Positions 25,043 to 35,465 are shown, counted from the first letter of the stretch. The stretch is 64,000 nt of DNA from Photobacterium iliopiscarium (GCF_003026395.1 NZ_PYOO01000004.1:1-64000); one strand, 5' to 3'. Notes: generated by a model from the letters alone, not told the origin. Numbers and translations are program-made.

Positions 25043-25663
25043 ATGATGAATCAACCCAAGATTAAAAATGTTATCTTTGATATCGGTAATGTTTTAGTGA
25101 GGTGGTCACCACTGGAAATAGTAAAACTTACTTTTGGTGAGCAAGTAGACACGACCGAGTATGCGAAACGTATTTTTTTCTCCGATTTGTGGCAACAATT
25201 AAATAAGGGTGAGCTAACAGAATCACAAGCTAAATTGGCATATCAGCAACAGTTAGCATTTTCATTTCAGCAAGTTGAAGCTCTATTTTATTATATTAAA
25301 GAAACTCAGATTCAAATATATGGTATGCAAGCGTTATTAAAAACAGTGAAAGATACTGGATATAATGTCTATGCATTAACAGATAATGTTATTGAAATTG
25401 TTGAAACTTTACAGCAGAGATATAATTTTTGGCCGTTATTTGATGGTGCCATTATTTCGGCTGAGGTGGGTTGTTTAAAGCCTAATCCAGATATTTATCA
25501 TTGTTTACTTGCTCGTTATCAACTTACGGCTAATGAGAGTGTATTTATCGATGATGTTTTAAAAAATATTGAAGGTGCACAACACGTTGGTTTGTATGGG
25601 ATCCATTTTGAAAATGTAGATCAATGCCGTTTAGCGCTTAATGAACTTGGAGTGATGGTATAA
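25043..25663 (+). CDS. HAD superfamily hydrolase (subfamily IA, YihX-like)
   Basis: The 206-aa phosphatase has motif I VIFDIGNVLVRW (nucleophile Asp and acid/base position), motif II ALTDN, the lysine in GCLKPNPDIYHCLL and motif IV FIDDVLKNIEGA. The helical cap between motifs I and II fits subfamily IA. YihX of E. coli dephosphorylates sugar phosphates; the substrate here is uncertain. It appears monocistronic. Confidence 0.85.
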   Translation: MMNQPKIKNVIFDIGNVLVRWSPLEIVKLTFGEQVDTTEYAKRIFFSDLWQQLNKGELTESQAKLAYQQQLAFSFQQVEALFYYIKETQIQIYGMQALLKTVKDTGYNVYALTDNVIEIVETLQQRYNFWPLFDGAIISAEVGCLKPNPDIYHCLLARYQLTANESVFIDDVLKNIEGAQHVGLYGIHFENVDQCRLALNELGVMV

Positions 25664-25888
25664 CATTCTGGTGATAAAAATAGCTATCAGCGACTTGTAA
25701 ACAATGCCCATAACGCAGATATATAATGTTTAGGTTATAAATCAGTGAGTGCGTTATTTTGTTTTATTATAATGAATATATGTATTGAAATAAGTGGGTT
25801 GTGATAAACGAAGCATAGTGATTAGTAGTCGTACATGGTAAATTAAGAAACTCATTTAGTCTGTGTTGTTTTGAGTAAGGAATACATT

Positions 25889-26659
25889 ATGTCCCGATGG
25901 TTAGCCTATCATGGTGACAGTATCTATTTGGATGAATTAATTTATCAACCTGAACATTCATTAATTCAGCAAAGTGTCGAATCGAATAAAAAACGCATTA
26001 TTCGTGCAAATGGCGATGGCTTTGGTTTAGGTTGGTATTCTCATCGTGCATTACCTGGCTATTATCATGATATTTTACCTGCATGGGGTGATGAGAATTT
26101 ACGTTCGCTAGCACACCATATTAGTTCACATCGTTTTATGGCACATATTCGCCAGTCAACAGGCTCTCAAGTTTCACGTGTCAATTGTCATCCGTTTGTA
26201 CTTGATAATTGGATGTTTTTGCATAATGGTCAAATTAGTGGTTTTGATCAGGTAAAATTCACGTTAGTACGTCAATTAACTGAAGAATTATTCTTAAAGC
26301 GGGTTGGAACAACCGATAGTGAATTAATCTTTTTAATGATGATTAAAAATGGTTTAAGAATTGATCCCATTGCGGCGATTAATCAGACGTTATATGAAAT
26401 TGAACAAGCAATGGAAGATAAGTCGATAACAGGGCCATTAAAAACGTCGCTTTGTATCTCTGATGGTGAGCAATTTTGGGTGGTGCGTTATAGCTCTGAT
26501 CATCAACCACCCCCTGTTTTTATTCAGTGCTCAACAAATAAAACGATTCTTGCTTCTGAACCATTAGATCATTCTGATTCATGGCAAAAAATCCCTCGCC
26601 AAACCATTACACATATTGTGAATCATCATTGTACGCAGTACGACTTAATTATTGATTAA
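25889..26659 (+). CDS. Class II glutamine amidotransferase homologue lacking catalytic Cys2
   Basis: The start is set at ATG 25889, with AAGGA seven bases upstream. The product begins MSRWLAYHGDSIYLDELIYQ. In the family I know, the sequence is MCRWLAY, and Cys2 becomes the N-terminal nucleophile after Met removal. Here codon 2 (25892-25894) is TCC, Ser. Other active-site parts are kept: ANGDGFGLGWY, HIRQSTGSQVSRVNCHPF and FLHNGQISGF. An N-terminal Ser can act as the nucleophile in other Ntn hydrolases, so activity may be changed rather than lost. At 256 aa the length is normal. Confidence 0.85.
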   Translation: MSRWLAYHGDSIYLDELIYQPEHSLIQQSVESNKKRIIRANGDGFGLGWYSHRALPGYYHDILPAWGDENLRSLAHHISSHRFMAHIRQSTGSQVSRVNCHPFVLDNWMFLHNGQISGFDQVKFTLVRQLTEELFLKRVGTTDSELIFLMMIKNGLRIDPIAAINQTLYEIEQAMEDKSITGPLKTSLCISDGEQFWVVRYSSDHQPPPVFIQCSTNKTILASEPLDHSDSWQKIPRQTITHIVNHHCTQYDLIID

Positions 26660-26678
26660 CCTGTGGTGTGTAATATTG

Positions 26679-26708
26679 AAAAGGCAGTCTTTAATAGGCT
26701 GCCTTTTT
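26679..26708 (+). terminator. Terminator of the amidotransferase gene
   Basis: AAAGGCAG / CTGCCTTT with T run. Confidence 0.85.
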
Positions 26709-26794
26709 AATATCTGCGATAATTATAACCCGCGATGTTTGCTGTTCTATTCTATTTTCTGTTTTTCGCGATTATAAATAATCAATAGCGTTAA

Positions 26795-28264
26795 TTAAGC
26801 ACCTTTGAATGGGTAAGTTGCATTGGTGTCTGATGTCATTTTGGTAATAATTCTATTTTGGAGATTACTTGCTGTTGCCATTGCTTGATGAGTAACAGTT
26901 AATTCAAAATTGTTTAATAGCGTTTGTGCTTTTTGAGGATCAGTTTTATAGATTGCTAAATAATCTTTTTGCGTTTGTGCCATGAGTGCGGTTTGTTTCT
27001 TTTCAAATTCGGCATAAGCTTTTTTTACCATTGGTGCAAACTGATTATAGTCAGTCATCGCAAGGGTTTGTACTTTACGTAGCTGCCAATAGGCTGATGT
27101 ATTATCAGCTATGGTGCCGACGCCTGTTTTATAAATAGCCGGAATTTTCGCACCTTGATAAAACGCGATGTAAGGGGTGAGATCTGTCATTCCCCAACCG
27201 ATGTAAGCGATTTCTCCAATAGCTTGAGGTAATGTTGGCTTAATTTGCAGAATATGAGATTGATAGGTTCTAAAGACAGAGATTGGACGATAAGTTTCTT
27301 TAGGGTTGACGTTAGCATAAGGGTCGTGTGAAGAACCTTGATAATGATTCCGCAATCCTTGTTTTACATCATTAACCGATAATTTATGAGTTGGAACTGC
27401 AAAGACGGGGAAAGCTAATGGATTGGTTAAGGTTGTTTTAATGCCATGGCTGTACATGTGTTGTAAGGTATAAACGCGTGGATAATTATAAAGACGATCG
27501 TTGCTGTTATCGACGGAATAGGCGTTATGGAAATTAAACTCACCGTCTTGTTTTGGTTTGTATACACCTTGAGCAATAGCAAAACTGATCAGTGTTGGGC
27601 TTGAAAGATATTTATCAGTATTGTTAGCATCAAAATGTTGTAATCGCCCTTGATTGGCAGAAACAAAATAATCGTTATTATCGAGTTTGGTTGCCATCCA
27701 TTGATGACCACTGCCTGTTTCTAAATACCATATCCCTGTTTTATCAACAAAAGCCACTCCAAATCCTTCTGCTGCTCCTTTTTTTTCAATAATGTTACCT
27801 AAGAGTTGAACACCTTCCTTGGCTGAGTGCACCCGCGGTAAAATAACATTAACAATCGAATCTTCATTAATGCCTGTTTGTTCATTATAAGGATCAACCG
27901 CAAGTATCACGGGATTATTATAGATAGATTCAGTGGCGGACATTCCAATACCAAGTTCATTAAAGCCCGCTGAACCAAAAGAAGTGTCATGTGTTTTTGC
28001 TTTGGAGAAGCTGTTATACGCCAGACTGATTGCAGGTAAAGGGTAAGTAAACGCATTGCTGTTAGATTTGAATGTGCCTTGGGTATTTGTTTGGTGGGGA
28101 TGATTAAACCAATGTGGGTTAACTAACGGGCTATGATCTGCATTTCTCGCAATAATATAACTGCCATCGGTTGTGGCTTGATTACCGACTAAAATAGTGG
28201 TGCAGGCTAAAACAGATGGCGAAAGTGTTATTGCCATAGTGGCGTAAATTAATGTCGACTTCAT
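26795..28264 (-). CDS. Secreted C69 family dipeptidase
   Basis: The 489-aa protein is an N-terminal-nucleophile hydrolase that cleaves dipeptides. A signal peptide (residues 1-20, ending SVLA) is followed directly by Cys21 in CTTILVGNQATTDGSYIIAR. Signal cleavage would thus expose the catalytic cysteine, with the RNADHS block downstream as in C69 enzymes. GWGMTDLTPYIAFYQGAKIP is the late family block. It probably acts in the periplasm or outside the cell. It diverges from a BCCT transporter gene. Confidence 0.88.
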   Translation of the reverse strand: MKSTLIYATMAITLSPSVLACTTILVGNQATTDGSYIIARNADHSPLVNPHWFNHPHQTNTQGTFKSNSNAFTYPLPAISLAYNSFSKAKTHDTSFGSAGFNELGIGMSATESIYNNPVILAVDPYNEQTGINEDSIVNVILPRVHSAKEGVQLLGNIIEKKGAAEGFGVAFVDKTGIWYLETGSGHQWMATKLDNNDYFVSANQGRLQHFDANNTDKYLSSPTLISFAIAQGVYKPKQDGEFNFHNAYSVDNSNDRLYNYPRVYTLQHMYSHGIKTTLTNPLAFPVFAVPTHKLSVNDVKQGLRNHYQGSSHDPYANVNPKETYRPISVFRTYQSHILQIKPTLPQAIGEIAYIGWGMTDLTPYIAFYQGAKIPAIYKTGVGTIADNTSAYWQLRKVQTLAMTDYNQFAPMVKKAYAEFEKKQTALMAQTQKDYLAIYKTDPQKAQTLLNNFELTVTHQAMATASNLQNRIITKMTSDTNATYPFKGA

Positions 28265-28653
28265 GATGTACCTCTACATTACCGTTAAAAATCAGCAACT
28301 ACTATAGGGCATAGAAAGAGGGGAATTTGCGCAAAATATCACACTCATTAAAATGACTGAAACAGTAAATTGGTAACTAAGTTTGCATTGGTTAATCGTG
28401 AAATTGTTTGTTCAGTAACTATTTTTTGATGTTCTTTAATTAAAGATTAATGAGTATATTTAATGGTTATGATTATTTTTATTTCTCGATGTGTTGTTTT
28501 GTATGACAAATTATAAGTTTTTGTTTTCAAATTACAATCCAATAAAATAGTAGGTTTAATTTCTTTTTCGTTGAAAATCATAGGGAAATTTAACTGGTGT
28601 TACAGTTTGGATGCTGATAGTGTGTCTTCCCTCACACACAGCGTGAGACATTT
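28265..28653. promoter_or_regulatory. Divergent intergenic region with a hairpin at the BCCT start
   Basis: This 389-bp AT-rich gap should hold both promoters. CTCAC (28631-28635) and GTGAG (28643-28647) form a hairpin six bases before the BCCT ATG. The only Shine-Dalgarno-like bases (GTGAG) lie in its 3' arm, so it could limit translation. Nothing else is recognised. Confidence 0.35.
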
Positions 28654-30228
28654 ATGCGACGCAATACAAGTCAAATTAGTAACAATGTAATACCAAATAT
28701 GGTTATGGAACTGAAAGGTTTAGACAATAAACTCGTTCCAGCTCTAACGATTGGGTTTATCACCTTATTCGTTCTTTCTGCTTTAATTGATATGCCCACT
28801 TTTACTTCAATGATTCAAACATCATTTAGTTCAGCTGCTCAAATGTTTGGTTCAAGTTGGCAGTGGTTGATGCTTGTTAACTTTTTCCTAGCATTAGTTG
28901 TAGCGATTAGTCCATTAGGTAAAAAAGTGATGGGCAGTGTTGCTAAACCAACCATTGGTACTTTCCGTTGGCTAGCAATGATCATGTGTACACTTCTTGC
29001 TGGTGGCGGCGTTTTTTGGTCAGCGGCTGAACCTATTTATCATTTCATGACACCATCCCCCTCATTTCCTGGTGTAGAAGGCGGTACGCTTGCAGCTGTA
29101 ACACCAGCATTAGATCAAGCGTTTTTACATTGGGGCTTTCTTGCTTGGGCTGTACTCGGTACGCTTTCAACGATTGTTTTAATGTATGCTCATCATGAGC
29201 ATGGGATTAAACTTCGTCCTCGCGCTTTATTATTTCCACTTTTTGGTCATCGCTTAGAAAATCATTGGCTAGGTAGTGTCATTGATGCATGTTCAATTAT
29301 TGCTGTAGCGGCTGGTACTATTGGACCGATTGGATTTTTAGCGTCTCAGTTAGGTTATAGCCTTGAGTTATTAACTGGCTTAGAAAACAATACTCAATCT
29401 CAACTTATTATATTAGCGGTTGTTGTGGCTATTTATTCAGCTTCAGCGGCATCTGGAATGGATAAAGGCTTACAGTGGTTATCACGCCTTAATGTTATCG
29501 GTGCATTCGTGCTGTTAGCTGCAATGTTAATCTTAGGTCCAACAACGTTCTTATTAAAAGAATTTGGATCTGCATTTGGCAGTTATCTACAGAATATGGG
29601 CACAATGAGTTTGACGACCGCGAAGCCTGAATGGAATTTATGGTGGACATGGTTCTTCTGGGGCTGGTTTATTGGTTTTGCACCGATGATGGCTATCTTT
29701 ATTGCTCGTATTTCAGAAGGCCGTAGCATTCGTAGTTTAATCTTATGTGTTGCCGTTGGCGCACCCATTGCGACTAACTTTTGGTTTGCAGTGCTTGGTG
29801 GTACAGGTATTTCATTGGAACTGAATAACCCAGGTATGATTTCAGGGCCATTAAGTGATGGTGGTTTACCTTCAGTATTATTAGCGACATTGTCTAATTT
29901 ACCGATGAGTTATATTTTATTACCTGCGTTTTTAGTGTTAACCACAACCTTTGTCGTCACAACTGGTGACTCAATGGCATACTCGATTGCGATGGTCGTT
30001 TCGGGTGATAATGAACCTAGTAGTAAGCACCGCTTATTCTGGGCGATTACCATGGGTGTAGTAGCTGCGGTTTTATTACTTGCTGGTGATGGTGGTTTAA
30101 ATGCACTGCAATCCTTTATTGTTATTACTGCGGTGCCTGTTTCATTGCTGATTGGATTAACACTATTAAGTGGTCCTGTTGCGGCATGGAAGATGACATG
30201 TGCATCTAAAGTAGCCAAGGCGGCTTAA
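28654..30228 (+). CDS. BCCT family transporter
   Basis: The 524-aa, 12-segment transporter belongs to the betaine/choline/carnitine family. The segment WWTWFFWGWFIGFAPMMAIF followed by IARISEGRSIRSLI is the diagnostic aromatic motif, and ASGMDKGLQWLSRLN is a second one. It carries trimethylammonium or related compounds with H+ or Na+ across the inner membrane. The exact substrate and osmotic regulation cannot be told; no long regulatory tail is seen. Confidence 0.9.
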   Translation: MRRNTSQISNNVIPNMVMELKGLDNKLVPALTIGFITLFVLSALIDMPTFTSMIQTSFSSAAQMFGSSWQWLMLVNFFLALVVAISPLGKKVMGSVAKPTIGTFRWLAMIMCTLLAGGGVFWSAAEPIYHFMTPSPSFPGVEGGTLAAVTPALDQAFLHWGFLAWAVLGTLSTIVLMYAHHEHGIKLRPRALLFPLFGHRLENHWLGSVIDACSIIAVAAGTIGPIGFLASQLGYSLELLTGLENNTQSQLIILAVVVAIYSASAASGMDKGLQWLSRLNVIGAFVLLAAMLILGPTTFLLKEFGSAFGSYLQNMGTMSLTTAKPEWNLWWTWFFWGWFIGFAPMMAIFIARISEGRSIRSLILCVAVGAPIATNFWFAVLGGTGISLELNNPGMISGPLSDGGLPSVLLATLSNLPMSYILLPAFLVLTTTFVVTTGDSMAYSIAMVVSGDNEPSSKHRLFWAITMGVVAAVLLLAGDGGLNALQSFIVITAVPVSLLIGLTLLSGPVAAWKMTCASKVAKAA

Positions 30229-30268
30229 TGTGTGTGATGTGATTTTTACATTCAGTTAGTAATACAAA

Positions 30269-30300
30269 AAACCGAAAGTGTTATGCTTTCGGTTTTTTTT
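30269..30300. terminator. Terminator of the BCCT gene
   Basis: AAACCGAAAG / CTTTCGGTTT followed by T8; A5 upstream allows partial use in the other direction. Confidence 0.9.
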
Positions 30301-30340
30301 ATGTTTTTATGTTTTTATTTTGATAATTAGATAAGCCGTA

Positions 30341-31801
30341 TTATTTTGTTTCGATATTGCCTTGTTGTATTTTTGCTTTACAACGTTTAACTAAAGCATG
30401 GGTCATGCCACGGAAAATAAATAAATGCGCTGGCATCATCGCGAACCAATACAGTAATCCCATAAAGCCTTTAGGGTGCCACCATGCACGAATGTCGATA
30501 GTACGATGATCACCACAATCTTCAATAGTAAATTCTAATCGGCCTAAACCCGGCGCTTTCATACCAAATAACAACGATAGGAAATGATTTTTTTCAAGGC
30601 TGATCACTTTCCACGAATCAATGTGATCGCCCAATTGTAATCGTTGAGGATCACGTCGATAACGCTTGAGGGCATTACCGCCAATCATGGCATCCATCCA
30701 TTCTCGTATTCGCCATAATCCATTGGCATAAAAGTAGCCTTCTTCACCACCAACCAGTTGTACTTGGCGCCATAAGTCTTCACAACTGGCATCTGTTTTA
30801 AGCGTGTAACCGGCTTGTTTTGGAAAGTAGCCATAACCTGTCTGCCAGCGTAATAGTGCATCTGGATCAAATCCCCAAATCTCACTGTTAACAACGTCAG
30901 TATTCATCGCAAGGGCTTCTTGAATCGCTTCTTCATAACTTATTAAATGCTGAGGTATTCGACGTTGAAGTTCACTGCCATCAGCAAGAAGATCACAACT
31001 TAAACCGCCAATGAGCGCGCGAGCAATATTGGTTGGAACCGACGTAATAAAACGGAGCCAATACGTGGCCATTTTAGGGCTTAACCATTTTAATGGAATA
31101 ACACGAATAGTTTTGCCATGGACTTTACTTAATCGAACCATTTGATCTTTATAGGTCATTTGCTCGGGACCTGCGACATCTAAAATGAGGTTATGATCTG
31201 GTGGACATTCGATAAGCTCTGTTAGGTAGTAAAGTAGGTTACGTAGTGCAATGGGTGAATTATGCGAGGTAACCCAACTTGGGGTTAACATTATAGGCAG
31301 GTGATAAACAAAGTCTTGCATGACTTCAAATGCCGCAGAACCAGGCCCGATAATGATACCTGCGCGTAATTCAGTAATGCACTTTCCGCTGTCACGAAGA
31401 ATATTCCCTGTTTCTTTGCGTGCCATTAAATGCTTTGATGAGCTAGTTTGAGATTGTAAAGCGCCAAGATAAACAACATGCTTAACAGCACTTAAACCTA
31501 GATAATGGCTAAACTGCCTTGCACAATCGAGTTCAAACTCAATAAAGTCATGTCCATGGTTCATACCGTGAACGAGAAAATAAACGGTATCGATATTTAT
31601 AAATAAGTCAGTTAAATCTTGTTCAAGTTCTAAATCTAATTCAACTAATTCTAAATTATCAATATTTCCCCAACCACGCTTTTCTAATAGCTTGAGGTTC
31701 CGTCCTGTTGCTGTTACGTGATGGCCTAAGTTTAGTAAGTTAGGCACGAGGTGGCTGCCAATGTAACCAGAGGCGCCGACGACAAGAATATTTCTGCTCA
31801 T
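30341..31801 (-). CDS. SDR family NAD(P)-binding protein fused to DUF2867
   Basis: The 486-aa protein starts with a Rossmann fold (VVGASGYIGSHLVPNLLNLG, then HHVTATGRN) typical of extended/atypical SDRs. From about residue 330 it carries a DUF2867 domain (ANGLWRIREWMDAMIGGN, DSWKVISLEKNHFLSLLFGM, IDIRAWWHPKGFMGLLYWFA). This two-domain arrangement is known in many proteobacteria. The substrate is unknown. The C-terminal part is hydrophobic and may touch the membrane. Confidence 0.85.
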   Translation of the reverse strand: MSRNILVVGASGYIGSHLVPNLLNLGHHVTATGRNLKLLEKRGWGNIDNLELVELDLELEQDLTDLFINIDTVYFLVHGMNHGHDFIEFELDCARQFSHYLGLSAVKHVVYLGALQSQTSSSKHLMARKETGNILRDSGKCITELRAGIIIGPGSAAFEVMQDFVYHLPIMLTPSWVTSHNSPIALRNLLYYLTELIECPPDHNLILDVAGPEQMTYKDQMVRLSKVHGKTIRVIPLKWLSPKMATYWLRFITSVPTNIARALIGGLSCDLLADGSELQRRIPQHLISYEEAIQEALAMNTDVVNSEIWGFDPDALLRWQTGYGYFPKQAGYTLKTDASCEDLWRQVQLVGGEEGYFYANGLWRIREWMDAMIGGNALKRYRRDPQRLQLGDHIDSWKVISLEKNHFLSLLFGMKAPGLGRLEFTIEDCGDHRTIDIRAWWHPKGFMGLLYWFAMMPAHLFIFRGMTHALVKRCKAKIQQGNIETK

Positions 31802-32353
31802 TAAATAACCACTCTAAATTCCGTGTTGCGATATAAAGATGCAAAAAATTCCGTTCTTAAATTTTTTAGTATCGCCTTTAAAGATAATGGCTATTTATTG
31901 ATTAAAAGCAATAATAAACTACAAAAGATGATAGTTTTTGCAGGTTAATATGATTATTATCACCACGTTTATTATGGGTTTTCATGCATATGCTGAAGAT
32001 GATTCCATAATAATAAATGCAGATATACTTTATTTAAATCAAATTAAAGCATAAACCGTGAATATAGTTGTTGGTTAAATTATATATGTGATTTTATCTC
32101 ATAGTTATTAAATTCAAATTAAAGATATAAAAATTGTTTCTTAATAGTGGCTTATTATGCCTAGTTGGTAGCTGTTTGTTGTTAAAGAGGAATGTTTTAA
32201 TAAGATAAGTATGATAAAGGGAAATACTTATATGGCTAAGCTGTTATATGAAGAATAAAATGGGTAATATTGAATAATTATTTATTTTAATTAGCTGGTG
32301 ATTAAAATAAATAGTGATTAACTTGTCATGTAAGCAAACGTTGGTGATTGAAC
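31802..32353. other. Long AT-rich divergent intergenic region
   Basis: About 550 bp between the SDR gene and the export operon. No RNA gene, clear operator or repeat is recognised. The length suggests regulatory sequence or a small RNA that I cannot detect. Confidence 0.35.
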
Positions 32354-33025
32354 ATGTTACGACTATCTGAACTCTGCAAAGGGTATCTAGACGGTACCGA
32401 GTTTCATTCTGTGCTTCAGGGCGCTAATTTATCTTTAAATTCCGGAGAACAATTGGCTCTGATGGGAGAAAGTGGCTCAGGGAAAAGTACATTATTGAAT
32501 TTAATTGCGGGGCTTGATAAACCTGAGTCCGGTCAAATATGGCTAGGGGATACGGCGATACATGCGATTTCTGAACGTGAGCGAACGGCTTATCGTCGTG
32601 AGAATATTGGTCTTGTTTTCCAACAATATAACTTATTACCGACTTTAACCGTGGCTGATAATATCCGTTTTTGTCGCCAGTTAAAGGGATTGCCAGATGA
32701 TGAAAAATTATGGTTAAAGTTGGTTTCTGCATTGGATCTGATGTCATTATTATCGCGTTATCCTGAAGAAATTTCAGGTGGTCAACAGCAGCGTGCCGCT
32801 ATTGCGCGTGCTATTTACATGGAGCCAACATTGTTATTGGCTGATGAACCTACTGGTAGTTTAGATGAACGTAATGCTGATGCTGTGATTCGATTACTTA
32901 TCTCTTTAACTAAACACCTTAATTGCACCTTATTAGTTGTAACTCATAGTGAGAAAGTGGCTGCACATATGCAAGGCCGTATTCGTTTACAGGGAGGTCA
33001 GTTACATGTTACGCCCCGTAGCTAG
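32354..33025 (+). CDS. ABC transporter ATP-binding protein (AttE/LolD-like)
   Basis: The 223-aa ATPase has Walker A GESGSGKSTLLNLIAG, Q-loop VFQQYNLLPTLT, signature ISGGQQQRAAIARAI, Walker B LLLADEPTGSLDE and the H-loop VVTHSEK. It belongs to the MacB/LolD group that works with FtsX-type permeases. The start is ATG 32354. The permease start lies inside its 3' end (20-bp overlap), so the two are translationally coupled. It powers export or membrane-to-periplasm transfer rather than uptake. Confidence 0.92.
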   Translation: MLRLSELCKGYLDGTEFHSVLQGANLSLNSGEQLALMGESGSGKSTLLNLIAGLDKPESGQIWLGDTAIHAISERERTAYRRENIGLVFQQYNLLPTLTVADNIRFCRQLKGLPDDEKLWLKLVSALDLMSLLSRYPEEISGGQQQRAAIARAIYMEPTLLLADEPTGSLDERNADAVIRLLISLTKHLNCTLLVVTHSEKVAAHMQGRIRLQGGQLHVTPRS

Positions 33026-35465
33026 TGCGCTTTGGGGGCATTATCGCCGTCATCCATTACAAATTGTTTTAGTGTGGCTTGGATTAACATTAGGCATTGC
33101 ACTATTGGTTGGTGTAATGGGTGTTAACCAACAAGCGAAAGAAAGTTATCGTAAAGGTGAGCAACTTTTTTCTAATCCGTTTCCTTATCGTATTCGCCAT
33201 GTTCAAATTGGTATGAATGTCCCGCAAGGTTTTTACATTCAAATGCGTAGAGCAGGGCTTAAAACCTGTGCGCCATTAGTTGAGCATCGTATTGTTACCG
33301 AAAAGCAACGAGACTTTCAATTATTGGGTATCGATCCTGTTGCGATTCTTGGCGCTGTAAAAAATAGCATCGCTGATGGAAATAAAATTAAATTATTACA
33401 ACTCATGCGACCACCATATCCGATTATGTTAGGTGAGCAATTAGCTAATTATATTGGTCTTAAAAGTGGAGATATGCTGACGCTTAATTCGGGACGTAAA
33501 ATTGGCCCGATGGAAGTGGTTAATGACAGTCGAATGAATGACTCTCGTATGATTGCAGATATTGCGTTGTTGCGTGAATTACAACCTAGTTCAGGCTTCA
33601 GTGCGGTTGTTTGTGGTGAAATGAGCAGTAAACAGTTGATGAAATTGACGCATATTTTACCCCCAGGGTTAACGCTTGAACGTCAACAAAATGCCAAATT
33701 AGAACCGTTAACCAATGCGTTTCATTTGAATTTATTTGCAATGGGCATGTTGGCCTTTGTGGTTGGGTTGTTTATTTTTTATCAAGCGATGTCGCTATCT
33801 TTAGCCCAACGCCAACCGTTAGTGGGTATATTGCGTCAATTAGGGGTCAACGGAACACAACTGGCCGGCGCACTCATTGGCGAACTGTGTTTATGGGTCT
33901 TATTAGGACTTGTGGGCGGTAATCTTATTGGATTGTTATTAGTACAACAATTGTTGCCATCTGTTGCTGCATCATTGAATGATTTATATAACGCCAATGT
34001 TGGTTTACAAGTACATTGGAATTGGCAGTGGGGAGCGGCAAGTTTAGCGATTGCAATTTTTGGTTGTGCATTTGCTTGTACATGGCCATTGGTACGGTTA
34101 ATTAAATCACCACCAGCACGGTTAGCGACCCATTTATCGTTAGTGCGTTTTAGTGGTAAAGAATTTGCGTGGCAAGCCTTATTTTCTTGCATCTTTATTG
34201 TGGGAGCCGTTGTTGTTTATAAGCTAGCTCACGGGCAGTTGACGGGGTTTGTGTTAATTGCCTTTATTTTGATAGCTTCTGGCTTAATGATGCCTTATTT
34301 GTTGTGGTTACTGTTTCATTTTTTAGGCAATATTAGCCGCAAAGCCCGTATGCGATGGTTTTTCTTTGATGCCGCAGCCAGTCTCAGTTATCGCGGTATT
34401 GCTGCGATGGCATTTATGTTGGCGCTGGCTTCTAATATTGGTATGGAAACGATGGTGGGTAGTTTTCGAAATACGACTGAAAACTGGCTTGAGCAACGGT
34501 TAGCCGCTGATATTTATATTCGACCATCGATGAATATGGCCCCACGGATTTCAAAATGGCTTCAACAACAACCTGAAGTTGAGCAAGTGTGGTGGAGTAG
34601 ACATAAGGCTACCCGATCTCATAATGGTACGATTCAGATCATGAGTATTGGTCAAACCGTCGGTGAACAACAAGCATTGTCAGTGAAGGTTGGGCTTAAT
34701 AATTATTGGCAGCAATTACATCATGATCGTGCGGTGATGGTCAGTGAATCGATGGCGTTGAAACATCAGTGGTTACTGGGTGATATTATTGATCTTCCTG
34801 CACCAATGAATAATAAATGGCGCATTGTTGGTATTTATTATGATTACGGCAATCCTTACGGACAAGTCTTAATCTCCCAACAAAAATGGCAACGTTTTTG
34901 GCCGCATTCTGGACAAGTAGGGTTAGCCATTCATTTGAAAAAGGGTGCAAAATCAGAATTATTATTAGCGAAATTAGGGGAGCGATTCCGGCTGCAACCT
35001 GAACGAATACGTAATAATGCGGCACTGATGAAACAAGCGATGACGGTGTTTGATCGTACTTTTGTTGTGACTTCAACCTTAGGTAATTTAACGTTATTTA
35101 TTGCGATTTGTGGTTTGTTTTTTGCAACTGTTGCGGGTGAAATGTCACGCCAACGGCAATTTTCATTATTACGTTGTATGGGAATGACCGGGGTTGAATT
35201 ATCGTTACTCGGTGGTGGGCAATTATTGGTTATTGGTTTAATGACAGCATTAATTGCATTGCCATTAGGATTACTTTTAGCGCAATTATTAATTGATGTT
35301 GTGTTGAAATATTCTTTTGGTTGGACAATGCAAGTTCAATACTTTCCTTACGATTATTTTATGACGTTAGGCACTGCTTTATTAGCACTGCTCGTTGCTG
35401 GAGCGTGGCCTGTATGGCGTTTGGTTCATCGATCTGCAATTTTATCTTTACGAGAGTCATTTTAA
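33006..35465 (+). CDS. FtsX-like ABC permease (AttF/AttG-type)
   Basis: The 819-aa protein has an N-terminal membrane segment (about 18-38), a periplasmic domain, then FtsX-type membrane bundles. A second such unit follows, with the last segments near residues 690-800 (QFSLLRCMGMTGVELSLLGG). GGGAGG lies nine bases before ATG 33006. The family works with the upstream ATPase and a secreted AttH-like protein. The stop overlaps the next start by one base (TAATG). Confidence 0.88.
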   Translation: MLRPVASALWGHYRRHPLQIVLVWLGLTLGIALLVGVMGVNQQAKESYRKGEQLFSNPFPYRIRHVQIGMNVPQGFYIQMRRAGLKTCAPLVEHRIVTEKQRDFQLLGIDPVAILGAVKNSIADGNKIKLLQLMRPPYPIMLGEQLANYIGLKSGDMLTLNSGRKIGPMEVVNDSRMNDSRMIADIALLRELQPSSGFSAVVCGEMSSKQLMKLTHILPPGLTLERQQNAKLEPLTNAFHLNLFAMGMLAFVVGLFIFYQAMSLSLAQRQPLVGILRQLGVNGTQLAGALIGELCLWVLLGLVGGNLIGLLLVQQLLPSVAASLNDLYNANVGLQVHWNWQWGAASLAIAIFGCAFACTWPLVRLIKSPPARLATHLSLVRFSGKEFAWQALFSCIFIVGAVVVYKLAHGQLTGFVLIAFILIASGLMMPYLLWLLFHFLGNISRKARMRWFFFDAAASLSYRGIAAMAFMLALASNIGMETMVGSFRNTTENWLEQRLAADIYIRPSMNMAPRISKWLQQQPEVEQVWWSRHKATRSHNGTIQIMSIGQTVGEQQALSVKVGLNNYWQQLHHDRAVMVSESMALKHQWLLGDIIDLPAPMNNKWRIVGIYYDYGNPYGQVLISQQKWQRFWPHSGQVGLAIHLKKGAKSELLLAKLGERFRLQPERIRNNAALMKQAMTVFDRTFVVTSTLGNLTLFIAICGLFFATVAGEMSRQRQFSLLRCMGMTGVELSLLGGGQLLVIGLMTALIALPLGLLLAQLLIDVVLKYSFGWTMQVQYFPYDYFMTLGTALLALLVAGAWPVWRLVHRSAILSLRESF

